Of a stretch of DNA of 64,000 nt, positions 7,962 to 16,376 are shown one piece after another. A program made the translations under genes and the position numbers. A model generated the notes under the pieces. It saw only the letters and a program-made list of their open reading frames with translations. It ran no database searches and had not been told where the DNA came from. Location of the stretch: assembly GCF_002135335.1 (NCBI RefSeq), contig NZ_NEGC01000003.1:248001-312000 (forward strand), written 5' to 3'. How positions within the stretch are numbered: position 1 is the first letter of the stretch; each line of letters begins with the position of its first letter. This DNA is from Acinetobacter sp. ANC 4470. Lineage in GTDB: Bacteria; Pseudomonadota; Gammaproteobacteria; Pseudomonadales; Moraxellaceae.

Positions 7962-10111
7962 TGAAAACACACTACAGTATTGCTGATCTATTAGCTTTAA
8001 AACTAGATAACTTCCCTACTACACGTAGAGGTTGGGAGTATTTAGTAAAAACTAATAATTGGAAGTATAGAGAAGTTCCTAGCCGAGGAAAAGGTGGTAT
8101 CCGAAAGGAATACGAAGTAAATAGTGAAATTCAATCATTTTTGCATTTAAAAGAGATTAAAAACAAAGTTAATTCCGAAATCCAACTACAGGAAACTCAA
8201 ACACAAGCTATATGTACACAACAATCTAATGAACTATTGAATTGGCAACGTGAAATTGCTGAAAACCGTTTATTTGTAGTGCGTTACATTCAACAGCAGA
8301 TTAAACAAGGCTTGAAAAAAACATCTGTTATCGAGCAATTCATTGCTAATGCAGAAGCACTTTTATTGCCTGAAGATATGCAAATCGCTGTTCAAAAAGC
8401 CAATGCCAAAGCTGGTGAAGGACGTACTGTGTCACGTCGTAGCCTATTTGACTGGGTTAAGGCAGTTGATGATGCTGAAAAACATAAGACTAATGTGATA
8501 GGTGTATTGGCTCCTAAAACACGTCAAAGCGAAATCCCAGCTTGGGCTGTAGAACTTTTAAAACTTTGGGCACAACCACAGAAGCCTACTTTACCTGCTG
8601 TTTTGGAATTACTTCCAAACTACTTAAAAGCAGATGTGTCCTGCCCGACTTATAACCAAGCTTATCGTTTTATAAAGGAAAAAATGGGCAATGTTGAAGC
8701 ACAACGTGGACGCATGGGCAGCCGTGAGCTGAAAAACTTACAACCCTTTATTCGTCGTGATACCGAACAGCTTCTACCTACAGATGTGTATACCGCAGAT
8801 GGTCACTGCTTTGATGCTGAAATTGCTCATCCTATGCATGGCAAACCTTTTCGCCCTGAAATTACAGCGATTATTGATGTGGCGACACGTCGTTTAGTTG
8901 GCTGGTCTATTGATCTTGCTGAAAGCGGTTGGGCTGTACTGGATGCTGTACGGATGAGTGCATGTGAGTGCGGTATTCCAGCCATCTTTTATGTGGACAA
9001 CGGATCTGGTTATAAGAACCAAATGATGGGTGCAAAAGGTCGTGGTGTCATGGCACGTTTAAATACAGAAATGAGTCATGCCCTGCCTTATAACTCACAA
9101 GCTAAAGGTCTTATTGAACGTAGTCACCAAAGCCTTTGGATCAAAGCCGCCAAAAACTTGCAGTCATACATTGGTAAAGACATGGATGCTGAAGCTAGCA
9201 ACAAAATGTTCAAGCTAACACGTAGTGAAATTAAGCAGGTTGGTGTTTCAAAAAGTCTAATGGCTTGGGCAGATTTTCTTGTGTATGCCGAATCGGTTGT
9301 GAATGGCTACAACAACAAACCGCATAAAGGTCTGAAAAGAATTGTAGACCCCGTGACGTTGAAAAGAAGACATCAAAGTCCGCTAGAAGCATGGGATGAA
9401 GCGTTAGAAATGGGTGCGACGATTGACCGTGTAGAAGACTGGGATGCTGAAGACTTATTCCGCCCTTATGAAGAACGTAAGGTGCGTCGTGGTGAAATTG
9501 AATTATTTGGCAATCGTTACTTTAGTCAAGAGCTTTCTGAATATCACGGTGACAATGTTCTAGTTGGTTATGACATACATAACGCAGATCGCATAACAGT
9601 ACGTGATGATGAAGGTCGTTTGATTTGTTATGCATTCTGGAATGCCAACAAACGCGCTTACTTCCCGCAAACCAAAGTTGAGCAGGCCCGTCAACGTCGT
9701 GCAGATGGTCGTTTACGTCGTCTTGCTGTGAAACAGGATGAAGTACTGCTAGAAGCTAATCCACAACGAGTAATTCAGCACATGGAAAATCAGACTGTTA
9801 TTCCATTCAACAGTAATAAACATACTGAGTTAATGGCTGAATTAAATGCCCTACCTCTGAAGCAGGAAAAGGAAGTGATCTACTTCAAGAGCAGTCTGCA
9901 AACTGAATTTAATCAGCCAATACAACACGCTCAGCCAATTAGCCAAATGAGTAAATGGATTGATATCGACCAACGGCTTACTAAAAATGAGGAGGTAAAC
10001 GAAGAAGACCGAGACTTATGGGAAATGTATCCATTGTCTAAGAAATTTAAGCAACAAAGTGAAGATGACGCTGTACTAAAAAGTTATTTAGCACAGCGCC
10101 AAGGGGCGTGA
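7961..10111 (+). CDS. Mu-type DDE transposase (A)
   Basis: 716 residues from ATG 7961, chosen because AAGG lies ten bases upstream; an in-frame ATG at 7952 is too close to it. Order: N-terminal winged-helix DNA-binding domain (~5-70), a helical site-binding region, the RNase-H-like catalytic core with candidate DDE residues D280 (YTADGH), D346 (VDNGSG) and E386 (GLIERS), then the Mu-type C-terminal beta-barrel and tail. It cuts the phage ends and joins them to target DNA for integration and replicative transposition. The likely substrates are the TGCACTA subsites at both prophage ends. Confidence 0.97.
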   Translation: MKTHYSIADLLALKLDNFPTTRRGWEYLVKTNNWKYREVPSRGKGGIRKEYEVNSEIQSFLHLKEIKNKVNSEIQLQETQTQAICTQQSNELLNWQREIAENRLFVVRYIQQQIKQGLKKTSVIEQFIANAEALLLPEDMQIAVQKANAKAGEGRTVSRRSLFDWVKAVDDAEKHKTNVIGVLAPKTRQSEIPAWAVELLKLWAQPQKPTLPAVLELLPNYLKADVSCPTYNQAYRFIKEKMGNVEAQRGRMGSRELKNLQPFIRRDTEQLLPTDVYTADGHCFDAEIAHPMHGKPFRPEITAIIDVATRRLVGWSIDLAESGWAVLDAVRMSACECGIPAIFYVDNGSGYKNQMMGAKGRGVMARLNTEMSHALPYNSQAKGLIERSHQSLWIKAAKNLQSYIGKDMDAEASNKMFKLTRSEIKQVGVSKSLMAWADFLVYAESVVNGYNNKPHKGLKRIVDPVTLKRRHQSPLEAWDEALEMGATIDRVEDWDAEDLFRPYEERKVRRGEIELFGNRYFSQELSEYHGDNVLVGYDIHNADRITVRDDEGRLICYAFWNANKRAYFPQTKVEQARQRRADGRLRRLAVKQDEVLLEANPQRVIQHMENQTVIPFNSNKHTELMAELNALPLKQEKEVIYFKSSLQTEFNQPIQHAQPISQMSKWIDIDQRLTKNEEVNEEDRDLWEMYPLSKKFKQQSEDDAVLKSYLAQRQGA

Positions 10112-10131
10112 AGGTATAGCAGTACCTTCAC
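10108..10131. other. Intercistronic hairpin between A and B
   Basis: GTGAAGGTA (10108-10116) pairs perfectly with TACCTTCAC (10123-10131) around a six-base loop. The stem includes the transposase stop codon and has no T-run, so it is not a standard terminator. It may stabilise the upstream mRNA or tune the A:B ratio. Confidence 0.55.
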
Positions 10132-10166
10132 TCAAACAAACAACATCTCTAAATATGGTGATTTAT

Positions 10167-10931
10167 ATGAATAGTAAAGTCAATCCCCAAAATCAAAACC
10201 CTAGCATGGGTGGTATCGCTAACATTAGAAATATTTCTCAATGTTATGAAGCTGTTAAACGCACAATGGAACGTAATCCATTATTGCCAGGGATCTCAGC
10301 TTTCTATGGCCCAAGCGGTTTTGGTAAGTCTACTGCTGCAAATTTTGTAGCGACCAAAACCAATGCATTTTATGTGCAAGTAAAATCTACTTATACAAAA
10401 AAAGCATTTTTACAGGCTTTACTTCGAGAAATGCGTATTCCTGAAAAAGCGACATTATCTGAAATGATGGAGCTTGCAAGCAGTGAGTTAGCTAAATCAG
10501 GACGCCCCTTAATTATTGATGAATTTGATCATCTATTAAATGGGAACAAAGTTGAGATTGTTCGTGATTTATATGAAGCCTCCCAAGGCACATTCTTAGT
10601 CATTGGTGAAGAGCTATTACCTCGTAAGCTAGAAAAATGGGAACGTTTCCATGGACGAGTATTGAACTGGGTTCCTGCCCTACCAGCGGACTTAGATGAT
10701 GTTATTCAACTTGCACATATTTATGCACCTAACATCAACATTGCAGAACCTGTTTTAGAACAGTTACTTGGACAAGTACGTGGTTCTACTAGACGTATTT
10801 CAACCAACCTTGAAATGCTTCATGAGAAGGCTCTTGAGCTGGCAGTTAAAAATGTAACTCCACACAATTTGAGTGAAGTTCTTCCTACTGGATTTGTCAC
10901 TGGTGAAAGCCCTAAACCACGTAGTTTTTAA
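10167..10931 (+). CDS. Transposition target-capture AAA+ ATPase (MuB-like)
   Basis: 254 residues from ATG 10167, preceded by GGTGAT; an in-frame ATG at 10155 lacks a ribosome binding site. The P-loop GPSGFGKST is at 48-56 and Walker B LIIDEFD near D118. In Mu, B forms ATP-dependent filaments on DNA, selects target sites and stimulates A; it also gives target immunity. It follows A directly, as in Mu. The C-terminal part is short and helical, as in the family. Confidence 0.95.
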   Translation: MNSKVNPQNQNPSMGGIANIRNISQCYEAVKRTMERNPLLPGISAFYGPSGFGKSTAANFVATKTNAFYVQVKSTYTKKAFLQALLREMRIPEKATLSEMMELASSELAKSGRPLIIDEFDHLLNGNKVEIVRDLYEASQGTFLVIGEELLPRKLEKWERFHGRVLNWVPALPADLDDVIQLAHIYAPNINIAEPVLEQLLGQVRGSTRRISTNLEMLHEKALELAVKNVTPHNLSEVLPTGFVTGESPKPRSF

Positions 10932-10951
10932 GGATTGTAAGGACACTTTAA

Positions 10952-11656
10952 ATGGATGCTGTTATTAAGACTTTAAATTTAAGTCAGGGGAAAAAACTTA
11001 TGAATGCAAGTATACCGCACCAAAAACCACGTCAACGGGTTTGGCTTGCTATTCGTAAATGGAAAGATGATTTCACCTTAATTCAGGTTGCTGAAGAAGG
11101 TTCAATGAAGGAAGACAGCACCCGAGATTATCTTACTGGCCTTTTGAATGCAGGTTACATAGAGGTTGCTTATGAAGAACCGATTATGGGTAAACGTGTC
11201 AAAAGAATACATTACAAATTGGTTCGAGACGTAGGTTACAACGCTCCAGCAGTGAAACGAGATGGGACTGAAACTACTCCAGCCTGCATTAATAAAGCGA
11301 TGTGGAATACGCTTCGTATTCTAAAACGAGCAATTAATGCTGATGAATTAGCTAGTCTTTCAAGCAATGACCTGTTCAATGTTTCAGTACATACCGCCAA
11401 TACATACCTGCAAATTCTTAATGAAGCTGGTTACTTAAAGCTTGTACAACCAGCCATAAATATGACTGGAAAAAAAGCTAAATACCAACTACTTGAGTGC
11501 ATGAATACTGGGCCAGATTCACCACAAATCCAACGTGCGAAACAAGTGTTTGACCCTAACACCAATCAATTGATGTATTCAGAACGTCCCGAACTTGAAG
11601 AAGAAATTAAACACGGGACGTTACTGCTTACCCAAGAGGAAATAGATGATGAATAA
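10952..11656 (+). CDS. Phage protein with two winged-helix-like repeats, unknown
   Basis: 234 residues, start supported by AAGGA about ten bases upstream. Two similar helical segments, around residues 25-75 and 110-165, each look like a winged helix: both carry an IL/TYL...NEAGY or LTGLLNAGY core (DYLTGLLNAGYIEV and TYLQILNEAGYLKL). That points to internal duplication and nucleic-acid binding. The early position suggests a transposition or regulatory accessory. No named family assigned. Confidence 0.65.
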   Translation: MDAVIKTLNLSQGKKLMNASIPHQKPRQRVWLAIRKWKDDFTLIQVAEEGSMKEDSTRDYLTGLLNAGYIEVAYEEPIMGKRVKRIHYKLVRDVGYNAPAVKRDGTETTPACINKAMWNTLRILKRAINADELASLSSNDLFNVSVHTANTYLQILNEAGYLKLVQPAINMTGKKAKYQLLECMNTGPDSPQIQRAKQVFDPNTNQLMYSERPELEEEIKHGTLLLTQEEIDDE

Positions 11657-11843
11657 AAATATTGAAATGAATGTAAAACCACATGAGTTTATTGCTCAAG
11701 ACCGTATTCGCTTATTTACGGAATGTAATAACTACAAGCTTGCCTTGTACTACGAGAAAAAACGGAATCGTGCTGTGATTGCATTACTGATGGTGATCAT
11801 TATCACCCTTCTAGGAGCACTCCTTTATGTCTTCTATGGATGA
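11646..11843 (+). CDS. Small single-pass membrane protein
   Basis: 65 residues: a polar N-terminal half and one hydrophobic helix at about 44-63 (AVIALLMVIIITLLGALLYV). It overlaps the previous gene by 11 nt with GAGGAA just upstream. Early expression and a membrane location fit a superinfection-exclusion or host-takeover role, but nothing in the sequence proves it. Confidence 0.6.
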   Translation: MMNKNIEMNVKPHEFIAQDRIRLFTECNNYKLALYYEKKRNRAVIALLMVIIITLLGALLYVFYG

Positions 11844-12174
11844 TTTACCCAAATGGAAACAATTAGCCTACAGCCGAATTAAAGCTGTTGGAAGTATTCA
11901 AAAAGTTGCAGATGAATTGGGTTATGCAAGAGCAAGTTTATCGCTTGCCTTACGTGACAAATACGTAGGCAGCACAGAACGCTTAGAACAAACAGTGATA
12001 CGGGTTTTGGGTAGTGTGAACTGCCCTCACCTTGGGCAAGAAATTACACCTGAGCAGTGTCAGGCATATAAGCATCGTGAAGCTCCTACGCAGAACCCTG
12101 CTGATATGCGCCACTGGAGAGCCTGTCAGCAGTGCCCTATTGCTTGCAAAAAAAACAGAAAAGAGATTTTTTAA
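11827..12174 (+). CDS. Small HTH protein with cysteine-rich tail
   Basis: 115 residues. The first ~55 form a helix-turn-helix (SIQKVADELGYARASLSLAL) like those called LacI-type in Mu-like phages. The C-terminal half has C68, C77 and a WRACQQCPIAC cluster that could bind zinc or an iron-sulfur centre. It overlaps the membrane-protein gene by 17 nt. Likely an early DNA-binding regulator; target unknown. Confidence 0.65.
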   Translation: MSSMDDLPKWKQLAYSRIKAVGSIQKVADELGYARASLSLALRDKYVGSTERLEQTVIRVLGSVNCPHLGQEITPEQCQAYKHREAPTQNPADMRHWRACQQCPIACKKNRKEIF

Positions 12175-12183
12175 GGAAAAATA

Positions 12184-12405
12184 ATGCCTGATTTAGCAGA
12201 TGTGGCAAATGAAATGATGGATGAACGTTTAGCGTTGACACTAAACAATCGTCAGCAATACAACACTGTCAGTGAATATCAATGTGAAGATTGTGGTACT
12301 GAAATTCCAGAACAACGTCGTGCCTTAGGTGGCGTGAAACTTTGTATTAGCTGTCAAACCTTAGTTGAAAATAAACAAAAACATTTCTGTGGAAAGGTGA
12401 ATTAA
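12184..12405 (+). CDS. TraR/DksA-type zinc-finger protein
   Basis: 73 residues with the pattern YxCEDCGxxIPxxRR...CxxCQ, the C4 zinc finger of short TraR/DksA proteins, and an acidic N-terminal helix. TraR-like proteins bind the RNA polymerase secondary channel and imitate DksA/ppGpp, which could redirect host transcription during lytic growth. Its stop overlaps the next start (TAATG). Confidence 0.85.
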   Translation: MPDLADVANEMMDERLALTLNNRQQYNTVSEYQCEDCGTEIPEQRRALGGVKLCISCQTLVENKQKHFCGKVN

Positions 12406-13022
12406 TGAACGCAGTTATAGAAGTACCAGCGGGTTTCCGCATTGATGCCAAAGGTCGTTTTGTACCAGAAGCACAGATCAAACCAATTGACATTGAACGT
12501 AGTGATTTGGTCGAAGCCTTAATTGGTGGAGCACAGATGTTGCAAAAGCAAATGCGTAGTTTTAAAGAACAAGCATTTGCAGATGTGGCAGCATTTATTC
12601 AATTATCCGCTGAACAATATGGAGCGTCACTCGGTGGTAACAAAGGCAATGTGACTTTATTTAGCTTTGATGGCAAATATAAAATTGTTCGTCAAAGTCA
12701 GGATTCGATTCGTTTTGATGAACGTTTACAAGCAGCCAAAGCCCTAATTGATGAATGTATTCAATCATGGTCGGCTGATTCTAACGATAACTTAAAGGCA
12801 CTCATTAACGATGCTTTCCAAGTCGATAAGGAGGGTAAAATTTCGACTGGGCGTGTACTCGGCTTACGTCGATTAAATATTCAGGATGAAAAATGGCAAC
12901 AAGCCATGCAAGCAATCAGTGACAGCATTATCGTCACTGACAGTAAAAACTATATCCGCTTTTATGAGCGTGATAAACACGGCAAGTATCAAGCCATTTC
13001 ACTTGATTTTGCCAACATTTAA
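12405..13022 (+). CDS. DUF3164 family phage protein
   Basis: 205 residues matching DUF3164, a conserved early protein of Mu-like phages sometimes mislabelled as a sulfate transporter; there is no membrane segment. It opens with VPAGFRIDAKGRFVPE, as the family does, and continues as a helical, probably nucleic-acid-associated protein. Biochemical role unknown. One-base overlap with the zinc-finger gene. Confidence 0.85.
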   Translation: MNAVIEVPAGFRIDAKGRFVPEAQIKPIDIERSDLVEALIGGAQMLQKQMRSFKEQAFADVAAFIQLSAEQYGASLGGNKGNVTLFSFDGKYKIVRQSQDSIRFDERLQAAKALIDECIQSWSADSNDNLKALINDAFQVDKEGKISTGRVLGLRRLNIQDEKWQQAMQAISDSIIVTDSKNYIRFYERDKHGKYQAISLDFANI

Positions 13023-13059
13023 AGCAACTTACTTTTTAATAAACATAGGTCTTAAAACC

Positions 13060-13332
13060 ATGAACAAAACAGAACTTATTCAACACATTTCAACAGAAGC
13101 TGGATTAAACAAAACTCAAGCAACCGCTGCTCTTCAAGCTTTTGAAACAGCAGTAGTTAGCACCTTGGTAAACGGGGAAACGTTAGAGCTGAAAGGCTTT
13201 GGTACTTTTAAAATTACTGACCGTGCTGAACGCCAAGGCCGTAATCCTAAAACTGGTGAAGCTCTTACGATTGCTGCCTCTAAAACACCAGTCTTTAAAG
13301 CAGGTAAGACCTTAAAAGATGCTGTGAATTGA
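13060..13332 (+). CDS. Phage-encoded HU-type histone-like protein
   Basis: 90 residues beginning MNKTELI, with the HU signature GFGTF and the arm motif GRNPKTGEAL. HU/IHF proteins bend DNA; Mu transposition needs HU at the left end, so a phage-borne copy could supply this during transposition. The start is at 13060 rather than further upstream inside the previous gene. A strong terminator follows, closing the first early block. Confidence 0.95.
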   Translation: MNKTELIQHISTEAGLNKTQATAALQAFETAVVSTLVNGETLELKGFGTFKITDRAERQGRNPKTGEALTIAASKTPVFKAGKTLKDAVN

Positions 13333-13371
13333 GTGTCATAAAAGTTAATTGATTTAACAAAATTCAAAAGG

Positions 13372-13397
13372 TCCCGCCTTTTGGCGGGATTTTTTTG
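13372..13397 (+). terminator. Rho-independent terminator after HU gene
   Basis: TCCCGCC pairs with GGCGGGA around TTTT, followed by seven or eight T. Confidence 0.9.
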
Positions 13398-13417
13398 ACC
13401 AAAATTTAGGAAAAATT

Positions 13418-13780
13418 ATGAAAACTGGCACAACGAAATTACTCATTCAGCTACTTAAAGCCGTAATCGAAAATGAAGGAATTAATCTAAACACCTTAAA
13501 TATCAAGATCAATATTGAAAACTCAGAACCTGTTGAAGCTGAATTTTCTAAAATTTCAGCAGCTTCAGATTTGGAACTTGAACAATTGCAAACAGAGTTA
13601 GCACGCTTAGATTTCCTCGTTGAGAACAGATTACGTGTTGAGAGATGGAATACTAACCCATCCGCCGAATTTTACTACGTTATGAATGATGAAGATGTTT
13701 CGATCACCCGGCATGAAGACCTTAGAACTGCTGTTGATTTAGCTATGGAAAAATTAAAAAAAGAGGAAGAAGAACAATGA
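13418..13780 (+). CDS. Unknown phage protein
   Basis: 120 residues, preceded by TTAGGAAAAATT. Helical, acidic C-terminus (KKEEEEQ), with a possible coiled coil around residues 48-70. No family recognised. It starts a tightly overlapping set of four genes leading to GemA and Mor. Because a terminator precedes it, either readthrough or a nearby promoter is needed. Confidence 0.65.
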   Translation: MKTGTTKLLIQLLKAVIENEGINLNTLNIKINIENSEPVEAEFSKISAASDLELEQLQTELARLDFLVENRLRVERWNTNPSAEFYYVMNDEDVSITRHEDLRTAVDLAMEKLKKEEEEQ

Positions 13781-13845
13781 TTCTAATTGAAGATTTAGAC
13801 AAGCTACCGCCTGAAGTCGTCAGCAGCCTTGGAGAGACATCATGA
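13777..13845 (+). CDS. 22-residue overlapping mini-gene
   Basis: Reads MILIEDLDKLPPEVVSSLGE plus two residues. Its ATG overlaps the previous stop (ATGA 13777-13780) and its stop overlaps the next ATG (ATGA 13842-13845), with GAGGA just upstream. The double ATGA coupling is good evidence that ribosomes pass through it. It may be a translational relay rather than a functional peptide. Confidence 0.5.
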   Translation: MILIEDLDKLPPEVVSSLGETS

Positions 13846-14252
13846 GCCTTTCTAAAGAACAAAAGACGTTTGCCATTAAAGAACTCGAAAAAGGGAACCG
13901 TGTCAATCTGACCTGTGATAGCTACGAAATTTCGCTCATGATTCAACGCCACAAAATGAAGTTAGTGGTTGGCATTTATGTTGATGGGACTGTGAAAGGC
14001 ATTTGGTGTGCTGAACATGAAAAGCATCCTGAAGCCAAATATTTGGCTCCGTATTTCATCAACGTTTACAAACCCAGCTTCAAGCAAAAACTAATTAAGC
14101 TTTGTGGGAAAAGACGTGCATATAAGGAATATCCAGATTTAGACGCTAAACATGAACACCGTCTGCCCTACTTTGCTAATGTGACTAAAGCCATTAATCA
14201 CCTGATCAAAGTTTCAGATTCAATTGAACTTTTAACGGAGATGGCAACATGA
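13842..14252 (+). CDS. Unknown phage protein
   Basis: 136 residues, basic. Candidate metal-binding residues appear as CAEHEKH and KHEHRL, but no motif is complete. No signal peptide or membrane helix. It is coupled by ATGA to the mini-gene before it and to GemA after it. Conserved position between early genes and GemA suggests a middle-phase role. Confidence 0.65.
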   Translation: MSLSKEQKTFAIKELEKGNRVNLTCDSYEISLMIQRHKMKLVVGIYVDGTVKGIWCAEHEKHPEAKYLAPYFINVYKPSFKQKLIKLCGKRRAYKEYPDLDAKHEHRLPYFANVTKAINHLIKVSDSIELLTEMAT

Positions 14253-14677
14253 AAAAAGCATCCCGTAACCAACGTATTGCAGCCATCCATATGGGTAAAA
14301 AATCATTGAATTTGGATGATGACACTTACCGTGACATGCTTGAGCAAGTCACTGGTAAACGATCTGCAAAGGATATGACTGATGATGATTTGGTTAAAGT
14401 GATTCAGCACCTTGACCAGCTCGGATTTTCTAAACGCAACTTTGGTGAAAAACCAAAAGTGAAGCTATCTAAAGAAGCTTTAATGAGCAAAATTGAAGCC
14501 CATTTAGCAGAAAATAAACTGCATTGGAATTATGCAAAAGGCATTGCAAAACAAATGTTTCAAAAAGAGGCGTTAGAATTTTGTACAGAAAATCAACTGT
14601 GGCGTATAGTTGCCGCATTGGAGTACAAAAAGAAGCGAGACCATGAAACAAGACGAGTATCTGGACAAACTACCTGA
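14249..14677 (+). CDS. gemA: GemA-like regulatory protein (DUF1018, Mu gp16)
   Basis: 142 residues starting KKASRNQRIAAIHMGKKSL, typical of the GemA/DUF1018 family. Mu GemA affects host gene expression and DNA supercoiling. A C-terminal helical part (HLAENKLHWNYAKGIAKQM) is also family-like. It overlaps the Mor-type gene by 35 nt. Confidence 0.9.
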   Translation: MKKASRNQRIAAIHMGKKSLNLDDDTYRDMLEQVTGKRSAKDMTDDDLVKVIQHLDQLGFSKRNFGEKPKVKLSKEALMSKIEAHLAENKLHWNYAKGIAKQMFQKEALEFCTENQLWRIVAALEYKKKRDHETRRVSGQTT

Positions 14678-15071
14678 AAACCTTCGGTTAATTATTCAAT
14701 TGACTGACTACAGAACTGCCATGATTTTAATTAAACATTATGGTGGTTCTGACTACAGTTTCCCTCCCCTAAAATCTATTTCAGAAAGTCATGAACTGGC
14801 TGAAATTTTAGGATTCAACAATCTTAAAAAATTGTGTCAATACTGGAATGGAGATGTGGTCTATATTCCCAAGCCTGACCGTTATTTGGGTATCTTACGT
14901 GATAAACGCATTGAACAAGACCTTGCTGAATTGGGTGCTGATTCTAAAATTCAGCGTGAACTGGCTCGAAAATATAATGTCACAACACGATGGATTCGTA
15001 GTGTACGTAAAAACCAACTTTCACCATCTTTAAAACGAAATACCAATAACCAACTTGATATGTTCGCCTAA
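14643..15071 (+). CDS. mor: Mor-type transcription activator
   Basis: 142 residues from ATG 14643. The C-terminal helix-turn-helix (REL-ARKYNVTTRWIRSVRK) and the central beta-strand segment (YIPK) match the Mor/C family, dimeric activators that bind a dyad centred near -43 and recruit sigma70 RNA polymerase. It is the only Mor/C-like gene in the prophage, so it probably drives the late promoters directly, with no separate C gene. Five dyads GGAA-N4-TTCC downstream are the likely targets. Confidence 0.92.
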   Translation: MKQDEYLDKLPENLRLIIQLTDYRTAMILIKHYGGSDYSFPPLKSISESHELAEILGFNNLKKLCQYWNGDVVYIPKPDRYLGILRDKRIEQDLAELGADSKIQRELARKYNVTTRWIRSVRKNQLSPSLKRNTNNQLDMFA

Positions 15072-15099
15072 AATCCATCTCAACGTATTTTTCTATTTG

Positions 15100-15120
15100 C
15101 CGCCTTCGGGCGGTTTTTTT
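15100..15120 (+). terminator. Rho-independent terminator after mor
   Basis: CCGCC-TTCG-GGCGG with a UUCG tetraloop, followed by seven T. It ends the early/middle transcript just before late promoter 1. Confidence 0.92.
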
Positions 15121-15122
15121 AT

Positions 15123-15165
15123 GGAAGCAGTTCCGCAACAATTCGCTTGCAAAATCATCAAAACT
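15123..15165 (+). promoter_or_regulatory. Putative Mor-dependent late promoter 1
   Basis: Dyad GGAAGCAGTTCC at 15123-15134; -10-like AAAACT at 15160-15165, exactly 37 nt after the dyad start. The dyad centre lies about 43 bases before the expected start site, the Mu Mor geometry. No -35 box is visible. It faces the lysis and terminase genes; dyad end to ATG is 59 nt. Confidence 0.75.
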
Positions 15166-15193
15166 AACAGGATGTTAAATAAGAGATAACTAC

Positions 15194-15658
15194 ATGCAAG
15201 TTACCAAAAACTTCACTCTAGCTGAGCTATTACACAGTAATACGGCAGTTCGATTGGGAATAAAAAATCAGCCTTCACTGGATCACCAAGCCAATATTGT
15301 TACTGCATGTCACCAGCTATTCCAGCCGATGCGTAATCTATTAAATCAGTCTGTTTTGATTAGTAGTGGTTATCGTTCAGATGCCGTTAATCGCGCTGTA
15401 GGTGGAAGTAAAACTTCAGCACATAGTGTCGGCTATGCAATTGACTTCATTAGCCCACGATTTGGTTCACCGCGTGAAATCGCAACTTTTTTAGCAAAAG
15501 AATTACCGAAACATGGAATTAAATTCGATCAGATTATTCTTGAATTTGATAGCTGGGTGCATGTCGGTTTTAAAACCCGTGAAGGTAAACAACGTGGCGA
15601 AGTTCTAACTGCAAAAAAAGTGAAAGGCAAAACTCAATATTTCAATGGAGTGGTCTAA
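15194..15658 (+). CDS. Peptidase M15-type endolysin
   Basis: 154 residues with the M15 signature SGYRSDAVNRAVGGS...SAH..G.AIDF and a final WVHVGF; the histidines and aspartate are the expected zinc ligands. Such enzymes cut D-Ala peptide bonds in peptidoglycan for lysis. No signal peptide, so release needs a holin. First gene after late promoter 1; its TAA shares a base with the next ATG. Confidence 0.92.
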   Translation: MQVTKNFTLAELLHSNTAVRLGIKNQPSLDHQANIVTACHQLFQPMRNLLNQSVLISSGYRSDAVNRAVGGSKTSAHSVGYAIDFISPRFGSPREIATFLAKELPKHGIKFDQIILEFDSWVHVGFKTREGKQRGEVLTAKKVKGKTQYFNGVV

Positions 15659-16236
15659 TGGCTGTTAAAACAAATCGTAACATTCCACAATCCGTCAAAG
15701 TTCATAGACGTATTGAAGCTGAAGTTGCATTGGCACTTTCAAATCAAGCTCTTGAGTATGAAAAATTACTGCAAGAACAAAATGCTGAAAATAATTCTAA
15801 CGAGTCTGACAAGATTCAAAAACTACGTCTAACGCTATCACAACGCGAAAGCCAGATTGATCATTTACAACTTGAAATGACTGAACTCATTAATCAAGGA
15901 CAACGTTCTAACGAACTGTCTGAGCTTGTTCGTGATTTGAAATATGAAGTTGGTAAAAAACAAAAAACCATTACTCGCTTGAATAATGATCTTACACAGG
16001 GTCAGTTTGTTACTGGTGAACTGTTGCTATTTGTGAGCAAAAGCTTAGTTGTCCACAATTGGAAGGACTCGTGGAAATGGATCAGTAATTGGGCATTTGG
16101 TCTGGTGATGTTCTTTGCTGTCACCCCTATCCCACCTGAGTTACTGGCAGTACTACCTGAACAATTCCGCTTCTATGTAATTGCATGGATTGCATTCTGT
16201 GGAATGGTAGGTCGTTACCTTAACCAGAGTAAATAG
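15658..16236 (+). CDS. Coiled-coil protein with C-terminal membrane region, putative holin
   Basis: 192 residues: a long coiled coil at ~25-115, then WKDSWKWISNWAFG and two hydrophobic helices (about 140-160 and 168-186). The Trp-rich amphipathic stretch before two helices resembles phage holin-like proteins. The cytosolic coiled coil is unusual for a holin and could be a spanin-like or regulatory part. Its position after the endolysin supports a lysis role. Confidence 0.65.
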   Translation: MAVKTNRNIPQSVKVHRRIEAEVALALSNQALEYEKLLQEQNAENNSNESDKIQKLRLTLSQRESQIDHLQLEMTELINQGQRSNELSELVRDLKYEVGKKQKTITRLNNDLTQGQFVTGELLLFVSKSLVVHNWKDSWKWISNWAFGLVMFFAVTPIPPELLAVLPEQFRFYVIAWIAFCGMVGRYLNQSK

Positions 16237-16247
16237 GAGGATTCGCA

Positions 16248-16376
16248 ATGGCTATAGAAATAATCGTCAAGCGGCATCCAATTGGTCGCCTAGTAACGTT
16301 CATTCTGGATAGTTATGCACTCATCCGACATCCCATTCAAATTGCTAAGAAGAAGAGAGCATCATGCAAAAAGTAA
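16248..16376 (+). CDS. 42-residue basic small protein
   Basis: Starts MAIEIIVKRHPIGRLVTFIL and ends in a Lys/Arg-rich tail. A full AGGAGG ribosome binding site (16235-16240) sits seven bases before the ATG, the best in the region, so it is very likely translated. A short hydrophobic centre and basic tail suggest membrane contact. It overlaps the next gene by 13 nt. Its place in the lysis cluster suggests a lysis accessory. Confidence 0.65.
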   Translation: MAIEIIVKRHPIGRLVTFILDSYALIRHPIQIAKKKRASCKK

